From Hymenobacter convexus (GTDB lineage: Bacteria > Bacteroidota > Bacteroidia > Cytophagales > Hymenobacteraceae): DNA of 64,000 nucleotides. Position numbers and translations under genes: made by a program. Positions 43,574 to 52,476 of the stretch are shown here, in pieces. The DNA is taken from NCBI RefSeq assembly GCF_030580955.1, contig NZ_JAUQON010000015.1, forward strand, positions 1 through 64,000, in the 5' to 3' direction. The notes beneath the pieces were generated by a model. That model searched no databases, was not told where the DNA came from, and was given only the letters and a program-made list of their open reading frames with translations. The first letter of the stretch is position 1; each line of letters starts with the position of its first letter.

Positions 43574-45598
43574 TTAGGGCAGCAAATCTTCGGGGAGCAT
43601 ATCATCGAGCAGCTCCGCCGGCGTGGGGTCTTGTGGGGCGGCCGGCGGCGGCGCCGTCAGGACCTTAGCTTCGATGATGTGTTCTACCTTACGGCTCACC
43701 TTACTACTGGAGAACTGCAAAATCCCGGGCGAGGCCTCGGTTACGGTCACGTCCCGCAGGGTAAGGTTTTCCTGAAACGTCAACTGGAGGGAGAAACCTA
43801 GAATATCGAACGTCCAGGGGGTGGATTGCTGCGTGAGCAGTAGCTCCCGGTCTTCCATTTGGGCCCCAAAAAGCTGCTGCTTCTCCTCGGGGCTGCCTTC
43901 CCAAGCGGATTTTATGCTTAAGGTTCTGTTTTCTTCAATCTCTTCCCCGCTGATTAACGCGCCAAGCCAGCGCAGCTCATTTATGTTCTGCCCTTCGAGG
44001 TTGAAATGCTGGAATCTGATGCCGAAGCATTTCTCAATCGCTTGCAAGCAGAGCAGCAAGCCGCGCAGGCTTTCGCCACTGGCCAGCAGCGTCGGCTGGG
44101 GCTTCTGCTGCGGGTAGCGAAAGACGGGCGCCCAGTTTTCCAGCAACTCCACGGCCTCGCCACGCCCCAGGTTCAGCATGGTGTCGGCAAAGGTGAGGGC
44201 CGACTCAACGGAATCGAATCCCGGCCTCCGCTTGGAATAAGTGAGCATAAGGTCCAGGCTTGCCCGGCCGGTGAGCAGCTCCTCCTCGGAAGCGTGGGCA
44301 ATCGCGCCTTCCACCCGCGTCAGCTGCTCGGCCGGCTCCGGCAGCGTGAATACGGCCCGGATATAGCGGTCCACGGCCACAACTTTCCACTCGTGCTTGC
44401 TGGTGTACAAGCGCAGGTTCACGTCGAGCAGCACCAGGCCGGAGGCAAAGCGCACCGTGAGTTGCTTGTGCCAGGTGGGCGTGCGGGCTATCCAGAAATC
44501 CGTAACCCCGGCGCCCAGCGGTAACTCAAAGCCTTCCACCTGCATCGAAAACGAGGTCAACTGGTCGGGGGAAAATTTCAGCACCTGAAGCGATTCACCC
44601 TCGCTCAGCTTGGCCAGCCCTTGAATCAAGGGCGAATCCACCGCGGCACTGAAACGCAGCTGGCCAGTGGTTTGCCCGTCGATGCGCCGAATGTCTGTTA
44701 TGTTGATGCCCTTCTCATCCCCGTTGTAAAGGTATTTAAGCCCTTGATTCGTTAGGAGTTGGAGCGTGCTTCTAAGGTCAATTTCCTGCCGCGTGGCTTC
44801 ACCTATGGCGTTTTTTTTTATGTCAGCGAGCAATTCGGCTACAAACTCCTCCCCCGTGGCGTCGATGTAATGAATGTTCCGCTGTTCGAGTACTTCCTGC
44901 TTGAGGCGGCCCATATTGGGGGAGACGACGTAAGCCGGGCGCATATGTTCGCCCAGTGCATCGTACACCCGCAGGAACACGTCCAGTACGTTAGGGTCCT
45001 CCACGGCATAGCCAACAAAAACAAACGTGCGCGAAGCCATGAGCGATTCCAGGTGCTTCCAGAGCAGCGGGTCCGCTTTGCTGAAAAACCGCTGGTAATC
45101 GCTACGCGTGATGACCAGGGTTCTGGTATCATCCAAGTGCCCGTGGATTTTGTAAAGCGTAGGCTTGTTGGGGCTGAGCTGCGGCAGCTTGTTGGAATCA
45201 ACCAATAGGTCGAGCAACTCGTGGGTCAGCTCGAACATTCTGTCGTAATTCGTGCTGATGATTTGCTTGATGTACGGAATACCGGCCAGCTGCTCGTGCA
45301 CGTGCCGGTCCGTGGGCAGCTTGGAATACTCTTCCAGCACCACGCGGTTTAACTCGTAGCGGTTGCCCTTGTGCAGCGTAACGAAAAGCTCGGCGTAGTC
45401 AGGGAGCGACATTTTTAGCGGGTTTTGGTCTCCCAGCTCCTCTTCTAAACGCTTCCGTTGGTCCGCCGATAGCGAGTCATGCAGCTTTTTCACCAAACCA
45501 GCCCCCATTGCGTAGCCGGCGTAAGCCGAGAAGCCAGAGCCCGCCCACAACACCACTTGCTGCTGTCGAATCAGCTTAAATAACGTTTCCTTATCCAT
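43574..45598 (-). CDS. SIR2-like NADase-domain defence protein
   Basis: A 674-aa protein. Residues 1-270 are a SIR2-like domain: LWAGSGFSAYAGYAMGAG near residue 17 (NAD-binding loop), ISTNYDRMFE (the T-N-x-D motif), YKIHGHLDD (catalytic His) and FVGYAVEDPNVLDVFLR. SIR2 domains in phage defence destroy NAD to stop infection. Residues about 285-674 form a large unassigned sensor-like part rich in beta strands. The family usually pairs with a partner that senses phage; here the partner encoded next is a Schlafen/AlbA_2 protein. The upstream 350 bp should contain the promoter. Confidence 0.85.
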   Translation of the reverse strand: MDKETLFKLIRQQQVVLWAGSGFSAYAGYAMGAGLVKKLHDSLSADQRKRLEEELGDQNPLKMSLPDYAELFVTLHKGNRYELNRVVLEEYSKLPTDRHVHEQLAGIPYIKQIISTNYDRMFELTHELLDLLVDSNKLPQLSPNKPTLYKIHGHLDDTRTLVITRSDYQRFFSKADPLLWKHLESLMASRTFVFVGYAVEDPNVLDVFLRVYDALGEHMRPAYVVSPNMGRLKQEVLEQRNIHYIDATGEEFVAELLADIKKNAIGEATRQEIDLRSTLQLLTNQGLKYLYNGDEKGINITDIRRIDGQTTGQLRFSAAVDSPLIQGLAKLSEGESLQVLKFSPDQLTSFSMQVEGFELPLGAGVTDFWIARTPTWHKQLTVRFASGLVLLDVNLRLYTSKHEWKVVAVDRYIRAVFTLPEPAEQLTRVEGAIAHASEEELLTGRASLDLMLTYSKRRPGFDSVESALTFADTMLNLGRGEAVELLENWAPVFRYPQQKPQPTLLASGESLRGLLLCLQAIEKCFGIRFQHFNLEGQNINELRWLGALISGEEIEENRTLSIKSAWEGSPEEKQQLFGAQMEDRELLLTQQSTPWTFDILGFSLQLTFQENLTLRDVTVTEASPGILQFSSSKVSRKVEHIIEAKVLTAPPPAAPQDPTPAELLDDMLPEDLLP

Positions 45599-45949
45599 TT
45601 TTTATGTTAGAGCGCGTGAGCAGGGACAATTGAAGTAGTAGGTGTTTCACAAAGGCAAGGTAGAAAGCGGATAGGTATGAAAAAGCCCCGCTCGGAGTAG
45701 GCAGTGTGCTGCGGGTTATTCAAGCGCGTAGTACGACGAGATGAAAGTGCCCGTCCGTCGCCGTGTGCGCAAATAGATTTCTGATAATTTGCAGCTTATA
45801 CACCAACAAGGCGCAGCTTATCGAAAGCTGGTGGTGGAATAGACTTTCTATCCAAACGAGAATAGCTCCCGCCTCTGAACTGCGACTAGGAGCAGCCTGT
45901 TTGGGGTCTTACCTATTGTCATTTAGTCTCGACCTTCGTAGCGCTCCCG
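45599..45949. other. Intergenic, no gene seen
   Basis: 350 bp between the SIR2 start and the end of the next minus-strand gene. It should hold the promoter of the SIR2 pair. No clear TTG-N19-TAnnTTTG pair or RNA gene was found. Confidence 0.5.
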
Positions 45950-46780
45950 TTAGCTGCCAGCGGAGAACTTTTGCCGCCAAGCCTGCCATAGCCCCCGGTC
46001 GGCTTCAAGTCTATCCATCTTATCGCTGTCAATCTCCCGCAGCTGCTTAGCGACAAATTCCCTAGTCCAGCGACCGGAAGAGATGTTGTCTTTGTAGAGG
46101 GTCAGGAGCTTTGGTAGGCTGCGCTCGACGATGAACAGCCAGTCATCCTTGCGGAAATAGCCCACCCGGACCTCAAACTGGTAGCTGGCCAGTACGTCGG
46201 CGTTGTCCAGGAAAGGCCGTTCATTGTCCCGAAAGGGATTCATGAGCACCCCTGGAGTGACCGGGCCGACCAGGTGTTGCGTATTGTCGAACTCCCGCTC
46301 CCACACCGCGATTAATTCGTCGGCTTGGCGCACCCGGTATGGGCTGTAATGGGCGCCGGCCCACTGCCGAATCTCGGGCAGCAGCGTGCGCCACATTTGA
46401 AACCGCAGGCAATGCGCAGCATGCAGGGCGGCCATCCAGTTGACGAGCTGGCCTTTGATTTCGGCCAGCGAGTGGGACGCGAGCCACTCATGCAGCGGCC
46501 GGGGCATTTCCACCACAAACGGGACCCACTCGGTTCCAATTTGAAACCCGCGCATGCCCCGGGGCAGCATGCCGGTCTGCACCGCCGCGTGCAGCACTTC
46601 GAGTTGCCCCATTTGGCTTTTTTCGCCCAACAGCAGGCTAATCGGCGTCGGTCGGGTGCGGATGGCCTCCACGTTGGCTACTCGTTCAAGAAACGTCTCT
46701 TTGGAGAGCTTAGCCAGTTGCAACAGTTGGTGGTTGATGACGATGGCAGTGTCCTCGTGTTGGTGGGCGGCGGTAATCAT
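45950..46780 (-). CDS. Hypothetical protein in the defence island
   Basis: A 276-aa soluble protein, no family recognised. It has aromatic-rich stretches (HCLRFQMWRTLLPEIRQWAG and FEVRVGYFRKDDWLFIVERSLPKLL), is helical, and has no signal peptide or membrane segment. It stands alone, 350 bp from the SIR2 gene and divergent to the small gene at 46857. Placement inside a defence island is the only hint of function. Confidence 0.65.
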   Translation of the reverse strand: MITAAHQHEDTAIVINHQLLQLAKLSKETFLERVANVEAIRTRPTPISLLLGEKSQMGQLEVLHAAVQTGMLPRGMRGFQIGTEWVPFVVEMPRPLHEWLASHSLAEIKGQLVNWMAALHAAHCLRFQMWRTLLPEIRQWAGAHYSPYRVRQADELIAVWEREFDNTQHLVGPVTPGVLMNPFRDNERPFLDNADVLASYQFEVRVGYFRKDDWLFIVERSLPKLLTLYKDNISSGRWTREFVAKQLREIDSDKMDRLEADRGLWQAWRQKFSAGS

Positions 46781-46844
46781 AGGATGGATAGTTGAGGGGA
46801 AGATAACGGCGGGCAGAATGTGAACCGGCCGTAAAATAGCCCTG

Positions 46845-46852
46845 TAATTTTG
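46845..46852 (+). promoter_or_regulatory. -7 box next to a start codon
   Basis: TAATTTTG, matching TAnnTTTG, ends 4 nt before ATG 46857, so the message would start at the codon itself. No clear -33 element. Confidence 0.45.
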
Positions 46853-46856
46853 GTCT

Positions 46857-47231
46857 ATGGAAACTCAACTTACCTACAGCTACACCAACCCCATCACGGG
46901 TGGCGAAGCCTCCGGGCCCGTTACGCTGGGCTTCGGCCCCGAAGAATCCAACCACTTGGACGATGCCCAGTTTGACGAGCTGCGGTTCACCGGCACGCTG
47001 GAAGCTTGGTTCGAGCCCACCAACCAGATGGCCATGTGGCTGATTTTGTCGAGCCGCGGGCTGCGGGCTGACGCGGCTACGCCGGGCCGCATCACCATCG
47101 AACCGGTGGGTGCGCCCGGGCCGGGGCAGGTGCTCAGGATTCAGGCCAGGCTGCGGCAAAGGAATGATTTCCAGGCGTTCTCGCTGGCCCTGATTTCCCA
47201 CCTCACCTTTGAAGGCGGTCGTTACCTATAA
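46857..47231 (+). CDS. Hypothetical protein
   Basis: A 124-aa protein, the only plus-strand gene in the defence island. It looks like a beta-sandwich (METQLTYSYTNPITGGEASG, LRFTGTLEAWFEPTNQMAMWLI, then GRITIEPVGAPGPGQVLRIQ). No family recognised. It converges with the gene at 47325 on a strong inverted repeat. Confidence 0.6.
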   Translation: METQLTYSYTNPITGGEASGPVTLGFGPEESNHLDDAQFDELRFTGTLEAWFEPTNQMAMWLILSSRGLRADAATPGRITIEPVGAPGPGQVLRIQARLRQRNDFQAFSLALISHLTFEGGRYL

Positions 47232-47253
47232 ATTCCAGCGGTGTGGCCAACAG

Positions 47254-47311
47254 GTGGCGTTAAGTTGGTGCGAGCCGACTCGAAAGCCGGCCCGTACCAA
47301 CTTAACGCCAC
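47254..47311. terminator. Inverted repeat between converging genes
   Basis: 16-bp perfect arms (47254-47269 and 47296-47311; GTGGCGTTAAGTTGGT) around a 26-nt GC-rich centre that can fold further. It stands between two converging genes and probably ends both transcripts. Confidence 0.7.
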
Positions 47312-47324
47312 ATAAGCGCTGGCT

Positions 47325-47855
47325 TTATGGTTTTTTCTGTCTAGGTGCTATCGTGTAGGGCACGTCTAGCTGGTCAAGCTTCTGCTTCACTGCACGCAAC
47401 TCCAGTGGGTCACTGGCCAGAAAGTCCACGTAGTAGAATGTCTTTTGCTTGGTGCCGCTCGCCCGAATCCAAACGCCTTGCATCCCGTTATCCCTTACCG
47501 CTTGGTAGAGGGATTTATGCAAGGTTTTGTCGGCTTCATCAACCCCGGCAAAAAGAACCCGCATCGGCGTCTCTTCGGAAACAAAGTCCGGTTCCAGTGC
47601 CTTGATGTACTTCTCCGGAAAGGGCGGAGGCAACGGACCGACATACTTCCAGTAGGTTACCAGACGCCCCAAGTGTTGGCCATATTCGCCAAAATAATCG
47701 GCCCCGTACCACTTTTTATCCACGAAGTTGTAATGGGCAACCGCAATGTCCTGGTGCGTGGCACCAAGTATAACCATCACCTTCTCTGAGGTATCGTAAC
47801 CTTCCAACTGGAGTGGTAATTCGTCGAGCGCAAGTTTCCAATCCAAGGGGTTCAT
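47325..47855 (-). CDS. Hypothetical protein downstream of the helicase-nuclease
   Basis: A 176-aa protein. The first half (VMVILGATHQDIAVAHYNFVDKKWYGADYFGEYGQHLGRLVTYW) has the short-strand pattern of small DUF551-like proteins. The second half (PMRVLFAGVDEADKTLHKSL and KTFYYVDFLASDPLELRAV) has a different, alpha/beta look. No family is certain. It follows the helicase gene on the same strand by 56 bp and may be the last gene of the ABC-3C transcript. Confidence 0.6.
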   Translation of the reverse strand: MNPLDWKLALDELPLQLEGYDTSEKVMVILGATHQDIAVAHYNFVDKKWYGADYFGEYGQHLGRLVTYWKYVGPLPPPFPEKYIKALEPDFVSEETPMRVLFAGVDEADKTLHKSLYQAVRDNGMQGVWIRASGTKQKTFYYVDFLASDPLELRAVKQKLDQLDVPYTIAPRQKKP

Positions 47856-47911
47856 TTGAAGTTGCAGGGTGAAGGTTGCCGCAATATAGGCCTTCGAGTT
47901 AGGACTGCGTA

Positions 47912-50440
47912 TTATCGCTGATACACAGACTCTCGGTATTCCGCTTTTACGGCTTCTTTTGTCAGCTTGTGTGTTTCTAACGCCGCAAACACTTGCCGGT
48001 CCGTCAGGTCCTTTAGCTCGTATTCCTTGAAAGAGTTGATGTAGCTGCGCACATTGTCGCGCAGCTTTTTCAGGCTATTCTTGCGCACCACGCCCACGTC
48101 TTTGCTGAAACCGGCTTCTTTGGCTACGTTCTTGACCGGTATGACCATAAGGGGAGTGACCTGCATAGTGTGGTACTCCCGGTCGAACCAGGCTAATGCG
48201 TTGTTCATCTGGCCTGTTTCGGCTTTGTGGATTTCGTTGCGGTCCTCTTTTACCTCGTTTTTGCACTCAATAAGTACGTACTCATTTTCGCCCACGCCCC
48301 AGAGATTGTCGGGGCCGGCACCCCACTGTTTGTCGGGGCGGGCGCTGCTGAAGCCGAGCAACTCGCCGAGGTCGTAAAGCGCTTTTTCGAACTTATCAGC
48401 CTTCGTGCCAAACGTCAAGTTGTTGAGCAACTCATCGACACGGATGCGGCAGTCATTGTGGTACGCAAAGGCGGCGAGCCAGCGACGGGCAGCTTCGGCC
48501 TGACTTTGGTTAATGGCCAGCTTGGTGACCACCATGCCGTGCCGGGGCTTGAGCAACAACTGGTTTTGCCGATGGGCGGCTACCTGCATGGCGTTGGATT
48601 CGGTTTTGTCGGAGGCGTACAGCAGACGGGCAATTTCCTGGAGGTACCAGCCGCGTTCGCTGGCGTCAGCCCCGGGTAGGTGCTTGTCAAGGATGGTTTG
48701 CAGAAAGGTGACGGCTTTAGCCACGTCGCCTCGGCGGTAACTTTCTTCGGCTTTGCGTTCTAGTTCCAGAATGTATAGGACCCGTTCGTTTGAATGGTCC
48801 GTTGTGGCTTCGTCCATCTGGTCGGCGTAGTACGACTTCCAGCCTTCGTCCCGACTCAGGCACTGCTTGATGACCTCGTTGATAACCTGAAAGCCGTCGC
48901 CAGAAGTGGCGTCTTCGGCAGCCATCTTAGTGATGTTGAGCCCAATTTCGATTTGCTGACGGGTTTGGGCCGAGAAGAAGCGCCGGAACCGCGGATTGCG
49001 CAGCGTGTTGATTAGGTCGGGGCCAGTGATAACGATAACGCAGTAGTCCTTCTCGCCGCGCACCCCGCGGCCGAGCCCCTGCTCGATTTTCTGAGCCGTC
49101 TTGATAGCAATTAGGTCACTTTCGGCCCGGCACTCTTCTTGGTACCGGTCGCTCAGTGTTTGAGCAAACGGCTTTGAATCGAGCAAAAGGATGCGGCAGG
49201 CGTTGTCGGGCAGGTCGATGCCGTCGTAGCGGTTGGCGATGACGACTGTCTTTTCACCCTGCCCAGCTTTCAGGGCTTTGAGCTGCGGGTCGAGGGTGGC
49301 AGCGGTGAGCACTTCGGCCCCATGGGATTTCCAAGTTTCGGCGTAGGCAAAACTTGGCACCAGAGCCACCACGCCGTAGGCACGCCCCGGCCGAGGGGAG
49401 GCAAAGGCGGCTACTAGGTTGGCGCGGCTAAGCCTGTCGTCGAGCTGATATGGGTCGAGTAGCATCTTCTCGCCTGACCATTTTTCCTTAGCGTACAGTA
49501 ATGGGTGGGTGACCGTGCCAATGGCCAAGCCCAATCCCTTAATGAAGAAAGAATCGTCGTTGGTAGTTGCCGACATGAACACACGCAGTTGGGCGCGGTC
49601 AAACGAGCCGAACACTTCCATTGGCGGGTGGTAGGGCACAATTTCGAAGGCAGCGCCCGACACCAAGCACTGGCAGTCCCGGAGAACGTCGCGCAGCAGG
49701 CTCCAAGTGAATTTAAGCTCGGGGTCGTCTTTGTGGCCGGCCAGTAGGGTGGACACATGTTCCAGCCGGTCTTGCCAGGCCCAATACGGCACGGCCAGCA
49801 GCACATCGGTGTCGCCGTTGCGGATTTCGGCCACCCGGGCCAGGCCCTGGTCCTGCAAATCTTCTTCAAACAGGGCAAACAACTCCTGATACAGCTTTTC
49901 GGCTTTGTCCCGTTTCACCAGCACGGTGAAGGCTTGCCGGATGGTTTCGATGCAGGCATGGGAATCGTCAAGCACAATTGCCCCTATATCGGCTGCCTGC
50001 CGGCCCAGTCCGAAGAGGGAGCGGCCGTTAAAGAGGCGCTGCACGTGGGTAATCAGGATTGCTTTGCCGTCCCAGAAGTCGGCTGGTATGACGTTATCCG
50101 GCCCAATGTCGCAGTGCTTGAAGCCAAATTCTCCAGCTTGCTCCCGGGTCTGCTCGGCTAGATAAATATTGGGACACAGATACAAGGCTGGTCCCTTGCC
50201 TTCGTTCAATCGCGACTGCAGCAGCAACAGGCCTACTAGCGTCTTGCCTTGCCCCGTGTGCAGTTTCACAATAAGGTCGCGCTGCTCACGCAACGTTTCA
50301 AACCACGTGCTGAGCACCGCAAACTGAGCTGGTCGCAACGGACCTTTGTCGCTCTTGCGGTCCAGCGACTCGTAGATTTCAACCGGGTGCAGCTTCTTTT
50401 CGAGTTGCTTGGCGTCGAGACGTTTGCGGAAGTCAATCAT
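47912..50440 (-). CDS. Superfamily-2 helicase with C-terminal PD-(D/E)XK-like nuclease
   Basis: An 842-aa protein. Walker A is HTGQGKT (61-67), the Walker B-like motif is LDDSH (157-161), an SAT motif occurs in VFMSATTNDD, and motif VI is QGLGRGVRG, as in DinG/XPD-like and defence SF2 helicases. A helical region follows, then a C-terminal nuclease-like domain with PDNLWGVGENEYVLIECKNE (D...E-x-K order) at about 715-740. It would unwind and cut DNA or RNA. It begins 57 bp after the ABC-3C ATPase gene on the same strand and so is likely the fourth gene of that operon. Confidence 0.85.
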   Translation of the reverse strand: MIDFRKRLDAKQLEKKLHPVEIYESLDRKSDKGPLRPAQFAVLSTWFETLREQRDLIVKLHTGQGKTLVGLLLLQSRLNEGKGPALYLCPNIYLAEQTREQAGEFGFKHCDIGPDNVIPADFWDGKAILITHVQRLFNGRSLFGLGRQAADIGAIVLDDSHACIETIRQAFTVLVKRDKAEKLYQELFALFEEDLQDQGLARVAEIRNGDTDVLLAVPYWAWQDRLEHVSTLLAGHKDDPELKFTWSLLRDVLRDCQCLVSGAAFEIVPYHPPMEVFGSFDRAQLRVFMSATTNDDSFFIKGLGLAIGTVTHPLLYAKEKWSGEKMLLDPYQLDDRLSRANLVAAFASPRPGRAYGVVALVPSFAYAETWKSHGAEVLTAATLDPQLKALKAGQGEKTVVIANRYDGIDLPDNACRILLLDSKPFAQTLSDRYQEECRAESDLIAIKTAQKIEQGLGRGVRGEKDYCVIVITGPDLINTLRNPRFRRFFSAQTRQQIEIGLNITKMAAEDATSGDGFQVINEVIKQCLSRDEGWKSYYADQMDEATTDHSNERVLYILELERKAEESYRRGDVAKAVTFLQTILDKHLPGADASERGWYLQEIARLLYASDKTESNAMQVAAHRQNQLLLKPRHGMVVTKLAINQSQAEAARRWLAAFAYHNDCRIRVDELLNNLTFGTKADKFEKALYDLGELLGFSSARPDKQWGAGPDNLWGVGENEYVLIECKNEVKEDRNEIHKAETGQMNNALAWFDREYHTMQVTPLMVIPVKNVAKEAGFSKDVGVVRKNSLKKLRDNVRSYINSFKEYELKDLTDRQVFAALETHKLTKEAVKAEYRESVYQR

Positions 50441-50497
50441 AATTTAGAGCGTGAGTCGCCTTATTCTGAGTCAATTAACCTGGCTCAAGTTGTTTCT

Positions 50498-52240
50498 TCA
50501 ATCAAACTCAAAGCCGAATAATCCGCCTCCGGGGTCGTCTGTAAGCCTGGGACTAATAACATAGTCCTCAATGACAAAGTCAGTCACCCTATCTGTTGGA
50601 AGCTGGTCAGTATTGAGTGTGACTATGTACTGGAAGCCGAGTCGCTCTGCTAGTTGCGCACCGTATTCCAACGCCTTTTCTTTTTGCCTTTCATCAATGG
50701 GGTCGAATAAGTGGCTGTCGTGGATAAGGAAGCCAGGAGAGATGTTCCGTCGATGGGCCATTGTCATCAACATCATATCAAAGCAAAATATCTGTGCATT
50801 GCTGACCCCTTGGCTTTTTTGCCCCTGAATAGTCACTTCGAACTGGGGACCTGTTTCTGTGGCAAAAATGGCTAAGTTGCCCGCATTCTCATACAGCGCA
50901 CGAGAAGCTTCTTCAAAGGCCAATATTGCTTCCGTTAAAACGGCAGAATTCTCTTCGAAATCGCGTTGCAGGCGCAGAAAGATGTGCTGTTGTTCGATTT
51001 TATACTGCGCGACTCGCTCATTCACTTCACTAAGCAAGTGCCGTTGCTTCTTTATCTGTTCAGCCCGGGTCTCAGCCAGATTTAGTTCGCTCTGCAGTCT
51101 CGAGTAGTGCTGTAAAGCCCCATGGGTCTTGAGCATCGACATAAGTTCGGCGCGTCGTTCATCGATTTCGCGCATGGTCTTCAAACGCGCTCCAATGCTA
51201 GTTCTGGCCCGAGTCAGTTCTTCCTCTAGGTATAGCTTGCGGTTTCGCACTATTGACTCATGAAACTTGCGAACTTCGTCAAACCGCTGAAGTGCTACAC
51301 CTGGCAAGGCAATTCCAGCCTCATCATACAGTCGTTTCACATCGTCTAGTTGCGGAACCGATTCAGCAACGAGTGATTGTTCTAGGTCATGCGTATAGAG
51401 GCTGTCTTGAGCGTTCGCATCAGCCAGGTCATTTAGTTGGCGCGTTAACTCATTGGCTTCACGCTCACGCTCAACGTAGTCGGGTAGCATTTTAAAGGAA
51501 CGAACTGCTTCAGACAGCCGATTGACTTCCTCTTGTGCAAGTGCTGCCTGCGTAAGGAGTTGTTTCGGGTCACCTAGAATTCCTTCGAGCAGCCCCTCTT
51601 TCGCTGCTTTTTGCAGCTTTTTAGTGTTATCAGCTTCCTGACGCAGTTCTTCTCTTTCCGCATTAATATGCCAGTCAAGCCCAATTATATACGATAGGGC
51701 AATTCTGACATCGTATGGAAGCTGACGACTGGACTGTTCTTGAGGCTTCAGAAATGCTCCACTCGATGAACGCCGAGCAAAGTAGTTGAAGAGCATGGCG
51801 AATTTCGGATTGAACTTGCCAGCAGTTTCGGGAATCAGAAACATCGCGCGGCCTAAAATCTCAATCCACTTCGAGTGATGGATATTGGAACCTGCTTCTA
51901 GTGGGTTAATCGGCCATTCTTCAAACGAGCCATCTAGTAGCTCAACCTCAATATTGGAAAATTCGGCGCCCCGACGTAGAACACGCAGGATGGCTCCACG
52001 AAGCTGGAAGACCATCCCAAAGTAATGGTCTTTCAGCTCTGCTTTCCTGAAGAGCGAATTTGGGTCTCCCTCTTTGCCCAAGAGGAAATGTATAAGCAGC
52101 ACTAGGCTCGACTTCCCTGCTTTATTCCTAGTCTGGCCAGCACCAGAATTTTCAAGTTTATCGGATAAAATGATGTTTAAGCCGCTATGGAAACCATAGT
52201 CCTTGAATGTCTCAAGCGAGCTGAATATTTCGTAAATCAT
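50498..52240 (-). CDS. ABC-3C system ATPase (DUF2326, SMC-like)
   Basis: A 580-aa ATPase from ATG 52240. MIYEIFSSLETFKDYGFHSG opens the family and Walker A is contained in RNKAGKSS (38-45). A long coiled coil (about 195-440) separates the halves. GVSNAQIFCFDMMLM and FLIHDSHLFD near 510-540 are the signature and Walker B regions of the DUF2326 family. It is the sensor-motor of ABC-three-component conflict systems. Its start overlaps the middle-component stop (ATGA). A longer frame to 52375 runs through the middle-component gene and is not used. Confidence 0.88.
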   Translation of the reverse strand: MIYEIFSSLETFKDYGFHSGLNIILSDKLENSGAGQTRNKAGKSSLVLLIHFLLGKEGDPNSLFRKAELKDHYFGMVFQLRGAILRVLRRGAEFSNIEVELLDGSFEEWPINPLEAGSNIHHSKWIEILGRAMFLIPETAGKFNPKFAMLFNYFARRSSSGAFLKPQEQSSRQLPYDVRIALSYIIGLDWHINAEREELRQEADNTKKLQKAAKEGLLEGILGDPKQLLTQAALAQEEVNRLSEAVRSFKMLPDYVEREREANELTRQLNDLADANAQDSLYTHDLEQSLVAESVPQLDDVKRLYDEAGIALPGVALQRFDEVRKFHESIVRNRKLYLEEELTRARTSIGARLKTMREIDERRAELMSMLKTHGALQHYSRLQSELNLAETRAEQIKKQRHLLSEVNERVAQYKIEQQHIFLRLQRDFEENSAVLTEAILAFEEASRALYENAGNLAIFATETGPQFEVTIQGQKSQGVSNAQIFCFDMMLMTMAHRRNISPGFLIHDSHLFDPIDERQKEKALEYGAQLAERLGFQYIVTLNTDQLPTDRVTDFVIEDYVISPRLTDDPGGGLFGFEFD

Positions 52241-52476
52241 GAGTTGATGCGTACTATTCGGTCGTTTTCGAATTTTACCACGCGAATGGCCGCGAGAAGG
52301 TCGAGAGCCAGTACGAACCAATCGAATGTGATTGGCTCCGAGTTGTGAGAGGTATTTTTTCTTAACTCGTTCCATAGCCTGGAGACAGATTTGGGCTCGT
52401 TTAACAACCTAAGCAGTTGTGCACCCACAGTGAGTAGAGCCCTTTCCTCTGGCAAATGTTTAGCAGGCAGTATCAT
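52237..52476 (-). CDS. ABC-3C middle component (MC6-like)
   Basis: A 79-aa protein. MILPAKHLPEERALLTVGAQ, VSRLWNEL and FDWFVLALDLLAAIRVVKFE match the small winged-helix middle component of ABC-three-component systems, type 6. It joins ATPase and effector. Both ends overlap neighbours by 4 nt, so all three proteins are made in fixed ratio. Confidence 0.82.
   Translation of the reverse strand: MILPAKHLPEERALLTVGAQLLRLLNEPKSVSRLWNELRKNTSHNSEPITFDWFVLALDLLAAIRVVKFENDRIVRINS

Noticed and set aside
45763..46050. 95-aa plus frame in the SIR2 upstream gap
   Set aside because: Overlaps the end of the 276-aa gene, Ser/Arg/Leu-rich composition, no family.
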